Shown: in pieces, positions 1-12,345 of the stretch
Numbering within the stretch: position 1 is the first letter of the stretch
Layout of the letters: each line of letters opens with the position of its first letter
Source of the DNA: Coffea arabica
Taxonomy: Eukaryota; Streptophyta; Magnoliopsida; Gentianales; Rubiaceae
Length of the DNA stretch: 64,000 bases
Reading direction: 5' to 3'
Assembly (NCBI RefSeq): GCF_036785885.1
Contig: NC_092320.1
Location: 14,695,557-14,759,556 of the forward strand
Position numbers and translations under genes: made by a program
The notes under the pieces: model-generated
Seen by the model: the letters and a program-made list of their open reading frames with translations, nothing else
What the model was told of the DNA's origin: nothing
Database searches by the model: none

Positions 1-1665
1 GGACTACATCTGATCACTGTGTTTATGTGAAAAATTTTTTAAATGGTGATTTTGTTATTCTCTTGCTATATGTTGATGACATGTTGATTGTTGGCCGTGA
101 TACTATAAAAATTGAAATCCTTTGCAATGAAAGATTTAAGCCCGGCTAGACAGATATTGGGGATGAAGCTCTGGTTGTCTCAAGAAAAATATATTGAGAA
201 AGTGCTCAACCAATTTAACATGAGCAATGCTAAGAAACTCTCAACTCCACTTGCAGGTCACTTTAAATTGAATATCAAACAGTGTCCTATAAGTGAGAAA
301 AATAAAGAAGACATGAAAAAAGTTCCTTATGCTTCGGTTGTTGGTAACTTGATGTATGCTATGGTTTGCACCAAGCCAGATAGTGCTCATGCAGTTGGAG
401 TAGTCAGTCGGTATCTCTCTAATCCTGGTAAGGAGCATTGAAATGCTGTTATATGGATTCTCAGGTATCTCAAGAGAACTTCTAGATTATGTCTATGTTT
501 CGACAATGGTAAAACTATACTAGATGGATGCACTGATGTAGATATGGCAGGTGATCTTGATAATAGAAAGTCCACATCTGGGTACTTGATGATCTTTGCA
601 GGGGGAGCAGTGTCATGGCAAAGTAAGTTACAGAAGTGTATCGCCCTTTCTAGTATGGAGGCGGAGTACATTGCAACCACTGAAACATGCAAGGAAACTC
701 TTTGGTTGCAGAAATTCTTTCAGGGGTTGGGTATGAAACAAGATAAGTATAGTCTTTATTGTGACAGTCAGAGTGCTATTCATTTGTGTAAGAACTCTAC
801 ATTTCACTCTCGATCCAAACATATTGATGTGAGATATCATTGGATTCGGGAAGTATTAGATTCCAAGTTATTGACACTTGAGAAAGTGCATACAAATGAT
901 AATAGTACTGACATGTTTACCAAGGCATTACCTAAGGAGAAACTCTTGTTTTACAGACAAGAAGCAAGTTTGGTTGAACCCCCCAAATGAGCTAGAAGGG
1001 GAGATTATTGGATGTGGGCCAGTCCATTTGTGCAAGAAAGCAATGCTTGAGGGTTCCTCAAGCTTAAATACAAATAGCAGTCGCAAGATGCTTTCGGTCC
1101 TGGTGAGTGAGAGAACAAAAAGCCAGCCGTCACTTTTGAGAGAAATACGAAGAGAGAGAAAGAGCTAGTGAGAGAAAAACTTCAAGGTCTTGATTGGAGG
1201 GTGATTCAAAAGTCGATTGAGATGAAATTTTACCCACGCGATCCTCTCGTCAGACTCTACTCATCTACCGACTTAGATTTCAAATTTTCTCTTCGTTTGG
1301 TAATAGCTTTACAAACTCACTTTTTTGACATTTGTAATTTTGGGGGGTGATTTTGTAACAATTTCACTTGGTTAGTGGTGGTGATATTATTGTTGTTCGA
1401 ATATTTCGGATAGACCTGTGTATTCCCATTATTATGATGTGGAGATTTTGACTGGACTAGGTCTTGTGATTTTTCCTAATTGGATTTTTCACGTAAAAAT
1501 CTTGGTGTCCTATGCCTTCTATTTTTCTTACATTTTATTATCACTGCTAGCATTATTACTTGGTGATTTGATTTGTTCCTGTTTTAACTGGTACTTGGAG
1601 AAAGCGAAATTTGTCCTGAACTAACTCTGATATTGTGTGCCTGTACTGGTACCCCTTTCCCTACA
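1..1665 (+). mobile_element. Ty1/copia LTR retrotransposon, 3' part only (fossil)
   Basis: The first kilobase encodes the end of a copia-type polyprotein: reverse transcriptase with its YVDD box near 68-80, then RNase H with the KSTSGY and SSMEAEYIA stretches usual for Ty1/copia. A purine-rich tract near 995-1004 precedes a probable 3' LTR from about 1006 to about 1665; the LTR end is inferred from a terminal CA and is uncertain. The left half, including the 5' LTR, lies outside the window, so no target duplication or LTR age can be read. The visible copy is broken, with at least one break in the coding part, and looks like an old fossil. Confidence 0.85.
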
Positions 1666-2746
1666 CATATTATATTTTTTCTGGTTTCAAAACGCCATAA
1701 CCTGACTTTTATTGAGAATAATAAGCGAAAATCCTGAGTAATACATCACAAAGGCTCGAGCCCCCATGCTTGAACTTCAAACAAACATGTATTGAGCGAT
1801 TATGTCCACTTCTATTAGTATTGTTTTGTTATTACCATGGCTTCTACTCTTGATTGATTCTGGGGATCGGTGCAGGGTTTTTTTAACTCTTAAGGGCAAA
1901 CGTGGAGGCTTGATCGAAGTAGCCAAGTACTTTTGAGTGACGGAACCTAAAGCAAATTCCAGCCACTGAGAGTTCTCACTTCACCAAATTTCAGATCATT
2001 CGACAGCTGAAAGATTATGGTCTAACCTTGCCTTGCTACGCACCTTAGGGAGTTAAGTTTGTTTTTTAGATTCTATTACTTGATGACAAGGATAAAGCAT
2101 ATATGTGTTGGTTGCCTGCAAACGCCATTAATTCACACTGTTAGCTGGCTAAAAGTTTGTACATTCCTCCATTTCACTCTTGGGGTGTTTCATCTATTTC
2201 TTGAAGAAGAAACTAGATTGATTCCAGTATAACATGAGAACATTTCATAATGTCAAGGTACCTGTACCATCCTAGAAATTGTAAGGACACATTGTAAGTA
2301 TGAATATCCAAGAACAGCTATCCGAGATATTTTATAATTAACCAAAATTGACGAGGAGTTAGGGTAAACTTTTCACTCTTTTGTCCCGATGTTGAAAAGG
2401 TTTAACTACATGTGCGCACGATTTTCCATTGTTTCTTTAATCTTTCTCTCGGAGAATTTGCCCACTTCAAATACTAAATATCCCAATATTGGCATTCCTA
2501 AGGTTCAATGCTCACCTAGGCCCTCTGATGCTGACTCACAGAATTAAGTGTCATACATTCGTAAATAGTATGCTAATTAGCTCACTTAGCTGACCCTATC
2601 TTTCCTTTGATTTAGTTAATACTTTAATTAAGCATACATTTAAAATAAACCGGACACCCTCACGCAGCGCGCGAGGCCACAATTCAACTACCAAAGTATT
2701 GCTATTACACCAAGATTTGAGATAGGTATAGTGACTAGGAAAAAGA
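1666..2746. other. Intergenic, nothing recognised
   Basis: No convincing open frame, RNA gene or terminal-repeat element was found between the copia LTR and the first hAT-type element. The DNA is plain AT-rich plant spacer. Confidence 0.5.
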
Positions 2747-2754
2747 TGCAAGGC

Positions 2755-3348
2755 TAGGGATGGCAACCGGCGGGTTTAGGAAGGAGGAGGGTTTGCACCC
2801 CCATTATCAAAAAACTCCCCTTTCCCCTGCCCCGTCCCTCGATCTCGTTCTCCCCGCCCCGCTTCTTCTGCGGGTGCCCGCACAGAAAATTAAGAGTCTC
2901 AATTGGATTGTATAATTGATTAGTGAGAAGCGTGTAAAGAAGTTGGAGTCTAGAAATTTTATGCCTTCCAGGTATTAGGAATGTTAGCGAAGGATGTTGT
3001 TAGTGAAGGTAATATTTAGTTGCCAAATATTTTAAGTATGTTTTTTTTTTTTTTTTGTCAATACAGGATGTATTCCAACTTTGCCAGACTAATCACCTTG
3101 CACATGAAGTACCCCGCCCCTCAAGAGCACCCAGGCGTTAAGAGAGGTTCGAACCTTGGACCTTGGGACCTGAATGACTATCCCAAGACCAGGTGATCTA
3201 ACCCCGAGAGGCAAGTATGTTATTATTAGATTATATAATATATTATATTTATTTATATTAACAAATTAAAGCTGGAAATGGGGCGAAAGTATCGTTTACC
3301 GCCTCCCACCCCATTTAAAATGGATCTCCGCCCCCGTTGCCATCCCTA
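2755..3348. mobile_element. hAT-type non-autonomous element with 8-bp target duplication
   Basis: The left end reads tagggatggcaaccggcggg and the right end, reverse-complemented, reads tagggatggcaacggggg, giving a terminal inverted repeat of about 18 bp. It is flanked by a perfect 8-bp direct repeat tgcaaggc at 2747-2754 and 3349-3356. TAGGG-type ends with 8-bp duplications are the hallmark of hAT transposons. No transposase is encoded. A SINE (3041-3212) sits inside it, so the element itself is only about 410 bp and is older than the SINE. Confidence 0.88.
3041..3212 (-). mobile_element. tRNA-derived SINE nested in the hAT element
   Basis: Read on the minus strand this is a 170-bp unit ending in a poly(A) tail (seen as poly(T) at about 3041-3056). 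It contains a B-box-like ggttcgaacctc and an upstream A-box-like ggttagatcacctggt, as in tRNA-derived SINEs. It is flanked by a 9-bp duplication aagtatgtt at 3034-3042 and 3213-3221; the first two tail bases overlap the left copy. Confidence 0.8.
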
Positions 3349-3356
3349 TGCAAGGC

Positions 3357-4239
3357 ATTTTTTATGGCAATTAAAAGTTTGGGTGGGTTCGGTTCGATCT
3401 TCACCACGGGACCAGCAAGCTTTCGAAACCATAGGTTTAGGTCACTTGCAGAAATACTTTCAGATCACTCACCAACATAGCCTGACATCGGCAGAAAAAT
3501 TTGAACATGCGATCTTTTGCGAGAAAGTGTCCCATTTTTACCAACTGAGGTATCTTCAGATCTAACAACTTCTTACTGCTTACATAGCTCCTAATAAGAT
3601 TCTGTTTTAGAAGATCATAGAGCAAACGGTGAATGCTTGGTTATTCGCTTTTGTTCGCGCTTTTTTTTGGCCTTTCTGCCTTCCTATTTGAGCTTTTACA
3701 GGCGAAGTAGTCTACTTTATTCTGTTTTATTTTTTTATATTATTATTGTTTACTTTTGATTGAAGTCTGGGCTGGCCTGATGAAGAAAACCGAAGTGTAT
3801 CCCTTTGTTTTTATGTTCTTTCATTGATGGTTGTTTTGATTGCAGTTTTGTTTTCGGTTATCTATTCCGTTTTTATTTTTTTTCCTTTTTATTTGAGATC
3901 TTACCGGACTTTAAGATCCTTATCTTGCAAATCGCAACTGATAAATGATAAATGATATTTTTGTCCACAAGGGAGTTATTAGAGTTAGGGAGATTTCATC
4001 TAGATCTTCTTAGATTTGTGCAACTGCTGGCCCTCCTGTGTGAGCATATTTGTTCGATGCCTTGACCTGGATGACATTCATTTTTTCTTTTTGGGGTTGA
4101 AATTTGGGGGTGTCTGATGCAGAAGGTGAAAGAACAAATTGTATTATTCGTTCACGGTTATTCTTTGTACAGCTTCAATTTGGCTGTTGCGTCATTCATC
4201 CTTATATTGCTAAATTGATTTCTTTTGCTCAAATTAAGC
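3357..4239. other. Intergenic, upstream of the kelch gene
   Basis: Short open frames here look random. Long T-rich runs between 3660 and 3900 could be 5' flank or an intron of the downstream kelch gene, but no exon was recognised. Confidence 0.4.
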
Positions 4240-5386
4240 ATGTCGCGAACAACAGAGAAAGGAAGAAGTGGGAGACTTTCCTTCAGCTGTATTTTTGGAA
4301 AGCATGAAAGAAAAACAACAGGAAACCTCGTGGTGTGCTTCACGCAAATGGATGGTTATGTGGATCCAATATTTTATTCTTTTAAGTCTTTTCCAATTTG
4401 GAAATTGATTCACCATTCTTCAAGCAGGCTTAAACCGAAAGAGAAGTTTGTCTGGCATGAGATAAAGGATGCATCTGATGCATGCACCCCACATTACTTT
4501 GCTATGAGTTTCATTAAGGCTGGAGGTTTGGTCTATGTTGTTGGTGGTGTGAAGGGCGATGAGGAAGAGAGGCAAACTGCCCCGAGAGTTCAGTTGCATC
4601 TCTCTCTGAACTCCTCTAGAAAACTCTAGAGCAGAGATTAAGCGCCCAATGCATGGGGCAAAGTATTACCCCCTTGTAGAGGAAATTGATGGTCGCATCT
4701 ATGTTCTATCTGGGCCCCTGCCCAACTATGGATCTCCTGACATAGTTGACATCGGGTTTGAGGTTTATTATCCTTCAGAGGATAGGTGGGCTGATCTGCC
4801 GATTCCTCCTTTTCTCGAAAAAGGTAGTTACTTTGAGATGTTTAGGGGCTTCTTTTCATATGTAGTGATTGGTTCAAGGTTGTGTGTTTCGACTGGGGAA
4901 TACGCGTGTGCTTTTGACACTGTGCAGTGGGAGTGGGAGGCTTGTGAGTTATTTTCTGATTTCATGCTTCAACCTGCCGAGCGTTACGTGCAACACCTAG
5001 ATGGTTGCGGTCCTCCATTTTCTTTTGAGAAAAAAGCCATCCTATATAAAGACAATATCTTCTTGTGCATTATACCTGCCTTCCATCCTCCTGTCAATGC
5101 CTTTCAAATTTGTGATGAGAAAGCGGTAAAAATGCCACTTTTATTGGATGGCATGCCAGGTGGAGTTGCTGTTGATCTTGTTGATTTAGGAGATGATTAC
5201 TTTACTGTAATGCTTTTTGAAGACGAAACAGATAGACATGCCGAAGATCTGACAATTGTCACTTTCAAGCTGCTTTCAGAAAGAAGGGGAGATGGAGCTC
5301 TGAGTTGTGCATTGGTAAGTACAAGGACTTGTAATGCAACAGAGAATGGCTTTACTGTGTCTCCCATCTATTCCTTCATATTGTAA
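4240..5386 (+). pseudogene. Kelch-repeat (F-box/kelch-like) protein gene with a 10-bp frameshifting insertion
   Basis: Two adjacent open frames encode one kelch-type beta-propeller protein. The first, from ATG 4240, has a kelch blade ending in GLVYVVGGVKGDE; the second, open from 4610, continues with AEIKRPMHGAKYYP, DGRIYVLSGP and a third blade with EDRWADLPIPP. No F-box is visible in the N-terminal part, so the gene may be partial or an N-terminal exon may be missed. The frames are offset by a short duplication: ctctaga occurs twice around aaa at 4614-4630, and removing 10 bp restores NSSRAEIKRP. A strong donor gtaagt at 5315 suggests a further intron, with a possible last exon at 5786-5812; this is unproven. 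The product would be a propeller protein, typically a substrate adaptor, but as it stands only about 130 residues would be made from the first ATG. Confidence 0.72.
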
Positions 5387-6094
5387 GTTAACAAAGATTC
5401 CACAACTTGCATACCTGGAAACCATAGGGAAGGATGAGCATGGTGGCCATAGGGAGTGCCCATCATGCTGCAATACGCTCCTGGAACGATTCAGGTCTAT
5501 AAGACCTCTGCATCTCTTCTTTGTGGTTAAATATTGACCCTGAATTGATAATTAGGGGAAGAGGAGGTGGGTGTTTGTGGGAGGTGCCTGGGTCGAGCGA
5601 CTGGACTCTCAGGGCCAGGCACACCCATTTTCACTTCTAAGTTGATGTTCATCCATATCATGGAAATGGAATGTGTAGATGTGGTACTGAAAATCAGTCT
5701 CGCTACCAGTGTGCATTTTTTCCTCTTTGTTGGATCGCTGCAAGGACCTGATGGTGGTTCTTCCTTTCTTGCTTACACAATTCAGGTTGAGCGAACTGAG
5801 CACGCCCCCTAAACATATATACTCTTCTTGTTCTGAGTTTCAAACTTTTTAATAAGCTTTCTTTGTCCTGATAGTGTATTTTATTGTTAGTTATTAGTGA
5901 AGCTGCTAATGACTCTGCTCATGCTGTCTCTCTAGTTCTTCTTTTTATTTCATCGAGACAAAAAATACTCATGCCTGTCTTATGGATTCTGCTGATGCTA
6001 TGAAAAGATTGCAGATTGCACCTTTTTAATTCCCGGAGATTGCTGTGCCAATTCTTTTTGTTCTAAGTCTGTATTCAGCAATTTAATTTTTTCA

Positions 6095-6126
<32 letters not shown>

Positions 6127-8089
6127 GGTTAAAGAACTTCCCAAATTCTCATTGGGGACTTTGTATGGCACAGGCAATCTCGATTCTCGAATGTCACAGC
6201 TGAGCATCTCCTTCGTATCAGATTTTTAGTTTTCCTCTTCTTTATCTTCTCAGTTCTCATACTCTCATTGCGCATGTAATGTAGACGGCAACCGGTGCCA
6301 TCTACTTTGTCTAATTCTACTTGTGCCGTGAACTTGTTTGATTCCGTAATTCCCTTGTTCTTTTCCTCGTCTCTTTCCATCACTAATCCTAGTAATCCAA
6401 GTTAAGATAGCTCATAGCCAGACGGTGATGGACCCAAATTAATAATAATAAATCATAAATCCACAGAAATAATCAAAGGAAAAATAATATCAGTTACAAA
6501 CTTATAATAATGATATATATATATATATATATATATAGAAAAGTGGCTGTAACTTGCATTCTAATTCTGTGATGAATCAAAATGAAAAAGGAGTTAACTA
6601 AACAAGAGGAAACTCAGGCTACAACTAGCCTGGATTAGTTTTTGATACTGAACAAACTCAAATTTAATGAGTTCTTTCATGACCAAAGTGATAAAATCTT
6701 TAATGAGGCAAATGCATATCCTCAGTTAGAAATGGTTTCTGCAACTTATAGGGCCAAATTTAGTTAGTACAAAATATGCCTTGTCTGCAGTACTAGAACA
6801 GAACTGGCAAATAGAGGATGTTAGAATCTCATATTTAGATTAAGCATACACGAAAGAGGTAAAATATAATGCCACACAATCAACAAGATATGCCTGTGTA
6901 AGTGTGTTTCCATGACATTCTGCAATACTTATTCGCAATTGGAATGTCAATGCAAGCAAGCTCTGCTTTAATATAGTTGGTTGGTCTCTTATGCAAACTA
7001 TTTCTCGTACTAAAAAGCAAAGAGCTTGTAGTCAAACTCAACATTTACTGAAAAAATATGTAATGACACAGTTCACCTATCTCAAGTACACTCTTTGTTG
7101 TTGTAGCTATGAAATCACATATAACTACTAACAAAAGAGGAAGAGGGATAAAAGGGAATTACACGCCAATAAGTAGTACCATCACTTCTGATAGGAGAAC
7201 TTCAAGAAACTGCCATAAGCAAAAGGACAATTAGAAGACAGCATGACAAACAGGAGAAAAGAAAAACAAGAGAGAAAAAGGGTCAATCTGAATATTTGAT
7301 TCTATTAGTTGGTGGCACGATGAATTTCTAGTGGTTGTACGAGTAAAGCCAATAAACAAGTACCCATTGATGTTCAAGAAGTTTCAAGATCGAAGCTTTA
7401 CATAAAATATAAGATGGGTATTGATACATCCACAAAATTCAGCCACTGAAGCAATTGAACAAGCATTTTATGTGCATTAAAAAGTGGTAAATCGGTGCTA
7501 GCAAGGGTACCATAGAATGCTAGCAAAACACAATAATAGTGTTAAAATGATCAATCCATAGCAATCATGTTAACGCTTCTATTTTCCAGGAAAGAGATGC
7601 AAATTTCGGGTGAAATCACAAGCTTAAAACTTAAGAAAAAAAAAAAAGGTAGGAGGGTAAAGCCTTTCATGAAAACAATCATCTGGGCAGGTCTGGCATC
7701 CAGTAATGGTTGGCAAGCCAAATGGTATACCGAAGGATACGAATCAAAGTAGCATTTCGTTTGCCATTTCTAGCTTTCTATCTTATCATAGCTAAACCAA
7801 CATTCCCGCCATTATCATTTGATGTTGTGATATTTATTGGATAAATCAGGTATAAAACATAAGAAGTTAGTTTAACGACAGATATCCACCTTTTAGAAAA
7901 CCATCACCGTTCACTTCAATCTAAAAGAGACCAAGCTTAAAAAGAGGCAAACTAGAATACGATTCACAAGTTTTTAGACCATTTTGAGAATTCCAACTTG
8001 GCAATGTAGCCATGTTCATCTTGGATACTGGTGAAACTTTGTTCAATGGTAGAAGAAACTGAATTTGAATTTCAGGAATAAGTTTCCTA
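5387..8089. other. Intergenic spacer with simple repeats
   Basis: It contains a poly(T) run at about 6100-6126 and an (AT)n tract at about 6511-6536. Most of the rest is featureless. On the minus strand two short segments (about 7680-7760 and 7960-8060) read as plausible peptides, including DEHGYIAKLEFSKWSKNL; these may be exon remnants, but no family was recognised. Confidence 0.4.
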
Positions 8090-9970
8090 GAACATTGCGG
8101 TTACGTCTGCGGTGGAAAGTTCACTTTTGTGCCATGGTAGGCAGAAGCAATGCAAGGAGGCCATCTGTGTTCTGTGGGGACGCATATAGACAAACAGCAA
8201 AAAGATGCACGGGGTACGGGAGAAAGCCGGTTCTGAGCGGATGAAATAATGCAATACATTTTAAAATCACAATAAAAATCCTCTTAAAAATTTATTCATT
8301 ATCTAATACCCACTACTAACCACCAGTCTTTGGGCTGGTAGCTACTATCAATACATTAAAACTTGGTGGGGTGGGATATTAATTTGTCATATTAAAGTGG
8401 CTTTACTTAAAAAATTCAAACGAGTACGTAGTGCATCATTCTGGTTTAGTGGTAGTTCAGTTTCCTCTCGATTATCTTTGGATCTCTTTCGATCCCCCTC
8501 CTCTCCACTAGTGTAGGATAATTTATCGTATCGAAAAAAAAAAATCTAATACCCACTACTAGAAAATATTCATCATCTAATACTTAGAAAATATTTTGTG
8601 ATCATTAGCTGAAATACAGGTCTCAATGAAAGGGGAAGAGCGAAAAAGTGAATGTCAAAGAAACATGGAAAAAAAAAAGGGCATGAAAAAGTAGATAAGA
8701 TTGTTGTAACGAAAAATTGGTGAAATTTTCAACATTAGTTAGTGAATTTTATACAGGTCAAAACAAATGTTGTCATAGTTTTTCTTTTTCAATTGAGTTT
8801 GATATTTGAAGTAATTGAAGCGTAAATATAAAAGAAAGAGTTGGAAACTCAAATATGATTAAAATAAAAGGAGATGTGCAATTTTGGACCATCAATATTT
8901 GGTCTATGAGTTAAATTAGTCCATGATATTTCGATTAAAATAAATATGGTCCCAAAATTTTTTATGTTAGGCAAATTTATGACAACTAATAGAAAACTAC
9001 AATATCTAACAGTCAAAATCAAATTCGAATTATATTTTTTTGGTCCCTAATATTTGAAAATTTAATCAATATGGTCCCTTATATTTTAAATAATTATATT
9101 TCAAATGAAATAAAATGTGAATTAGAATAAATGCATAAAAAAGTGTTCTCAAATCTCATAAAAATCGTTAAAAGTACTACACATTGTCAAAACACTATCA
9201 TTTAACCTATAGAGCATCTCTTCGTTAAATTAATTACAAACAAATGACAACACATGAATCATATATTTTTAAAAATTAGTGGAAAAAAGAGAATTTTAAT
9301 TTGAATATATAGTAACTTTAATTCTAAACAGTATAACACAAATTGTTGCATGGTTAAACATTGTGATTACATAAACAAGTAAAGGTGATTATCAACACGA
9401 AGGATTCATATAAATTTTTAAAAAAAAAATTCTTGTTGTTTCTTCTTGTCTTTCCTTCGTATTAAATCAAATATTTCAATAATACAATTTAATGTATTTA
9501 TATTTACGTTCATCTGAAATTGATAATTTTGTTGAATAATTTAAACAATTATAAAATCTTATTTCAATTGAAACTTAATTGACAACTAGTTGAAATGTCA
9601 AAAAAAATATTATTCAATCAATTCAATGACATATAGTTGTTCATACTAAAATAGTATATTTAATTAACTATTTTAATTTATCAAATATAAGTATTGGGCA
9701 TTAGATGATGAACAAATTTTTAAAAGAACTTTTATTGTGATTTCAAAACGTAATTGTATTATTTCACCCACGCACGGCCGGTTTTCTCCCGTGCCCGATG
9801 CATCTTTTTGCTGTTTGTCTTCGTGTGTCCCACAGAACACAGTTGGCCTCCTTGCATTGCTTCTGCCTACCTACCGTGGGCAGAACAGTGAAATTTCCAC
9901 CGTAGACGTGTACGTGACTTCCGTTCAGAAAAATCAACTTTCCACGGTAGACGTGACCACCATGGCTCCT
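8090..9970. mobile_element. Mutator-like element with inverted repeats of about 220 bp (non-autonomous)
   Basis: The stretch at about 8096-8325 reappears in reverse complement at about 9690-9915, including shared blocks such as gcagaagcaatgcaagg, gcatctttttgctgtttgtc and tttattgtgatttt. The right end carries two tandem copies of a cacgtctac-gtggaaa motif, like the subterminal repeats of Mutator-like elements. The interior is AT-rich and has no transposase. The exact ends and the expected 9-bp target duplication could not be fixed. A SINE is inserted at the inner edge of the left arm. Confidence 0.72.
8319..8543 (+). mobile_element. SINE, family copy 1 (225 bp)
   Basis: It is flanked by a perfect 18-bp duplication atctaatacccactacta at 8301-8318 and 8544-8561 and ends in a poly(A) run. 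Its body closely matches the unit at 41687-41913 (shared ttggtg, gtggctttacttaaaaaat, atcgtatcgaaaaaa). A-box-like tggtttagtgg and B-box-like tttcgatcccc lie in its 3' half. Confidence 0.85.
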
Positions 9971-11182
9971 TATAATATTCCAATGCCCATGAAACTCTTA
10001 AGACCCATGTGATAAATGTGAGTTCAGAAAAATCAGGATAAATAGTTTTTTTTTTCTTTTTGAGCAAATCAAAATAAATAGTTACTATACGTCAAGATAT
10101 AAAATAAGTAGGAGGATTCAATAGACCAAGAGGGATTCGTATATACATTGGAGCTATAGATTGGGAGAGCATCCGATACTTTTGTTTTAAAGTGTTTTTT
10201 CTTTTAATTTTTAACGAGTTGAAATTTTATTTAACTTAGATTTGTTTATTTATTAAACTTTCTCGAACGCCCTTTTGTCGAATCAAACTCCAGTCGGCCA
10301 CGAACAGGTTATATATTTGTTAACATATTTGATATTAACCAAGTCAAGTTTAAGAGTTTAACAAATCGAACTCAATTTTTAACATATTTGTTAACATTCA
10401 GAAGAGTTCTTAATCAATCGAACTCAATTCAAGTATAAAATAATTTAGTTCATCTTTTATCCCTAAAAAAACAAACGAGGACCATTCTCATTATTCTACA
10501 TATTTTGTTCCTTGCATGTTTTTTTAATCACCTTTCTATTTTACAACACAGTATAACACACCAAAAAAAAAAAACTATATTACCATCTTAAAACAATGAG
10601 GTATTGAATATTCTGGTATAAAAATACCGCTGACTCTTGGAATAGTTGATTAAAGATATACTATAAAGCAATTCAACATAAAATTTTGATCCTAAGTTGG
10701 CTTTTCGGAGTTTAATGAATTCACCCTCATGAGTAAGACTTTTACCTGATTCAGCAGAATTTATTGGCAACCTTCAACACAAAGTCTGATCTGACTATTG
10801 GATTTCTTGTTAGCCAAATCAAACGGCGAAGACTTGAGAGAAAACTCTCATATCAACATTGAAAACGTCCTCTTCAGGCAAGCACAAAAATTTCAACCAA
10901 ACAAGTCCAGTCCCAAAAGGGCCCCCATGATATTTCCTGCTTTAGACGTCCTCCTCCTTTTTAGATTTCTTCTTCTTCAGGTTGTATTCCAGAGTTTAAT
11001 CTATTGTTATATTGGAACCAACTACCGAGTGTCTTGTGATTGTTGCTTTCATCAGGAGTCTCTGGAGAAAACAAAACAATGATGGAGATGGGTTGATGGT
11101 GTTTATGAGAAAATAGATAGGATTAAGGTTTTATTCATAAGATCACAAGTAACTCATCATAACGAGATAAAATAGTTAAATT
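9971..11182. other. Intergenic, no supported gene
   Basis: AT-rich spacer with old repeat fragments. The segment 10250-10440 has cgaatcaaactc-like words typical of degraded hAT elements. Open frames here lack convincing starts or recognisable domains. Confidence 0.4.
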
Positions 11183-11333
11183 AAGGTTGTATTTGGATTG
11201 CATTTTCCGTCATTTTTCATGGAAAAATTACTGTAGCGATTTGATATATGTGAGGGAAAAAGGTGATAGGGAAATGTGATCACGAAAAACGACAATATTT
11301 TCCGACGGAAACAAGCAATCCAAATAAGGCCTT
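11183..11333. mobile_element. MITE, about 150 bp, hAT-like ends
   Basis: The left end aaggttgtatttggattgc and the right end gcaatccaaataaggcctt form an inverted repeat of nearly 30 bp with few mismatches, and the centre holds the attactgtagcgatttgat motif common in eudicot MITEs. A clean target duplication was not seen. Confidence 0.7.
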
Positions 11334-12340
11334 TTCTTAATTATTTCACCACTAGACCAGACCTCATTGGCAACACTAGTCCAATTATAAGTTAGACACT
11401 TCTACAATAATAATATTGTATCAGTCAATCAATAATAATTTGTTATTTCCAAAAAAAAGCTACATCAAATATTAACATATTGAACAATAAATAATATTGT
11501 GTTATTTCAGATCAAGGATGCTGGTACAACCAAATACACAAATCTTGCTCAGATTCCTGTCTCAAGACGTCACTCAAAATTCATTCCTCTAGGGAGAAAC
11601 GTATTGTAGCATTCAATTCTTTTTGGTAGTATTTTGGTTTGTGATTAGATTTTTGTTGCTTTTCCACCCAATGCAATGACAAGGAAAAGGAGGTTCTTGA
11701 AATGATAATGGGGGCTGTACTGTAATGACTAGCACCCCAAAATAGCTGCCAACTGGTCGTGGCTTCTATTTCACTTCTAGACGACTTTCTATGAACAAAC
11801 AAATAGAAAAGCTGCTATCAACGTCACCAGCCAATCCTCCACAACATACCATGTGTTCATGTATTGTTGATCAAAGCACTTTCAATAAATAGGCAGGATA
11901 TGACCTTGGACAAATGCCAGAGAAGTCATATCCTGGCCATGTTGTTGCTCACCCCCAAACTCTTCCTCCTATTTCTGCCTCTCCTACAGTTTTCAACTGC
12001 AGAAACTTGGATGAAATCTGGTTATTGGTATTCTGGCAGTGAATTTCCTGTCCCAGATATCAATTCAGCTCTATATACTCACCTTATTGCTGCCTTTGTG
12101 CATATAAATTCTTCAAACTATGAGCTTTATGTTTCTCCTTCTGATGAGCCATATATATCCACCTTCACAGATATTGTCAAGAAGAAAAATCCATCAGTTT
12201 TAACACTTTTGTCCATCTGGTGTGGAGTAGCAGAATCCTTCGACCAGGGAGAAGCAAACTCTTCTATATTTTTCTCAATGACAAGCCAATCATCGAGCCG
12301 GAGATCCTTTATTGAATCCTCTATTCGAAAAGCACGATCG

Positions 12341-12345
12341 TATGG
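12341..12345. repeat. 5-bp target duplication of the Ty3/gypsy insertion
   Basis: tatgg here and at 18151-18155 directly flank the TG...CA ends of the element and lie within the receptor-kinase first exon, encoding part of its SYGF sequence. Confidence 0.95.
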
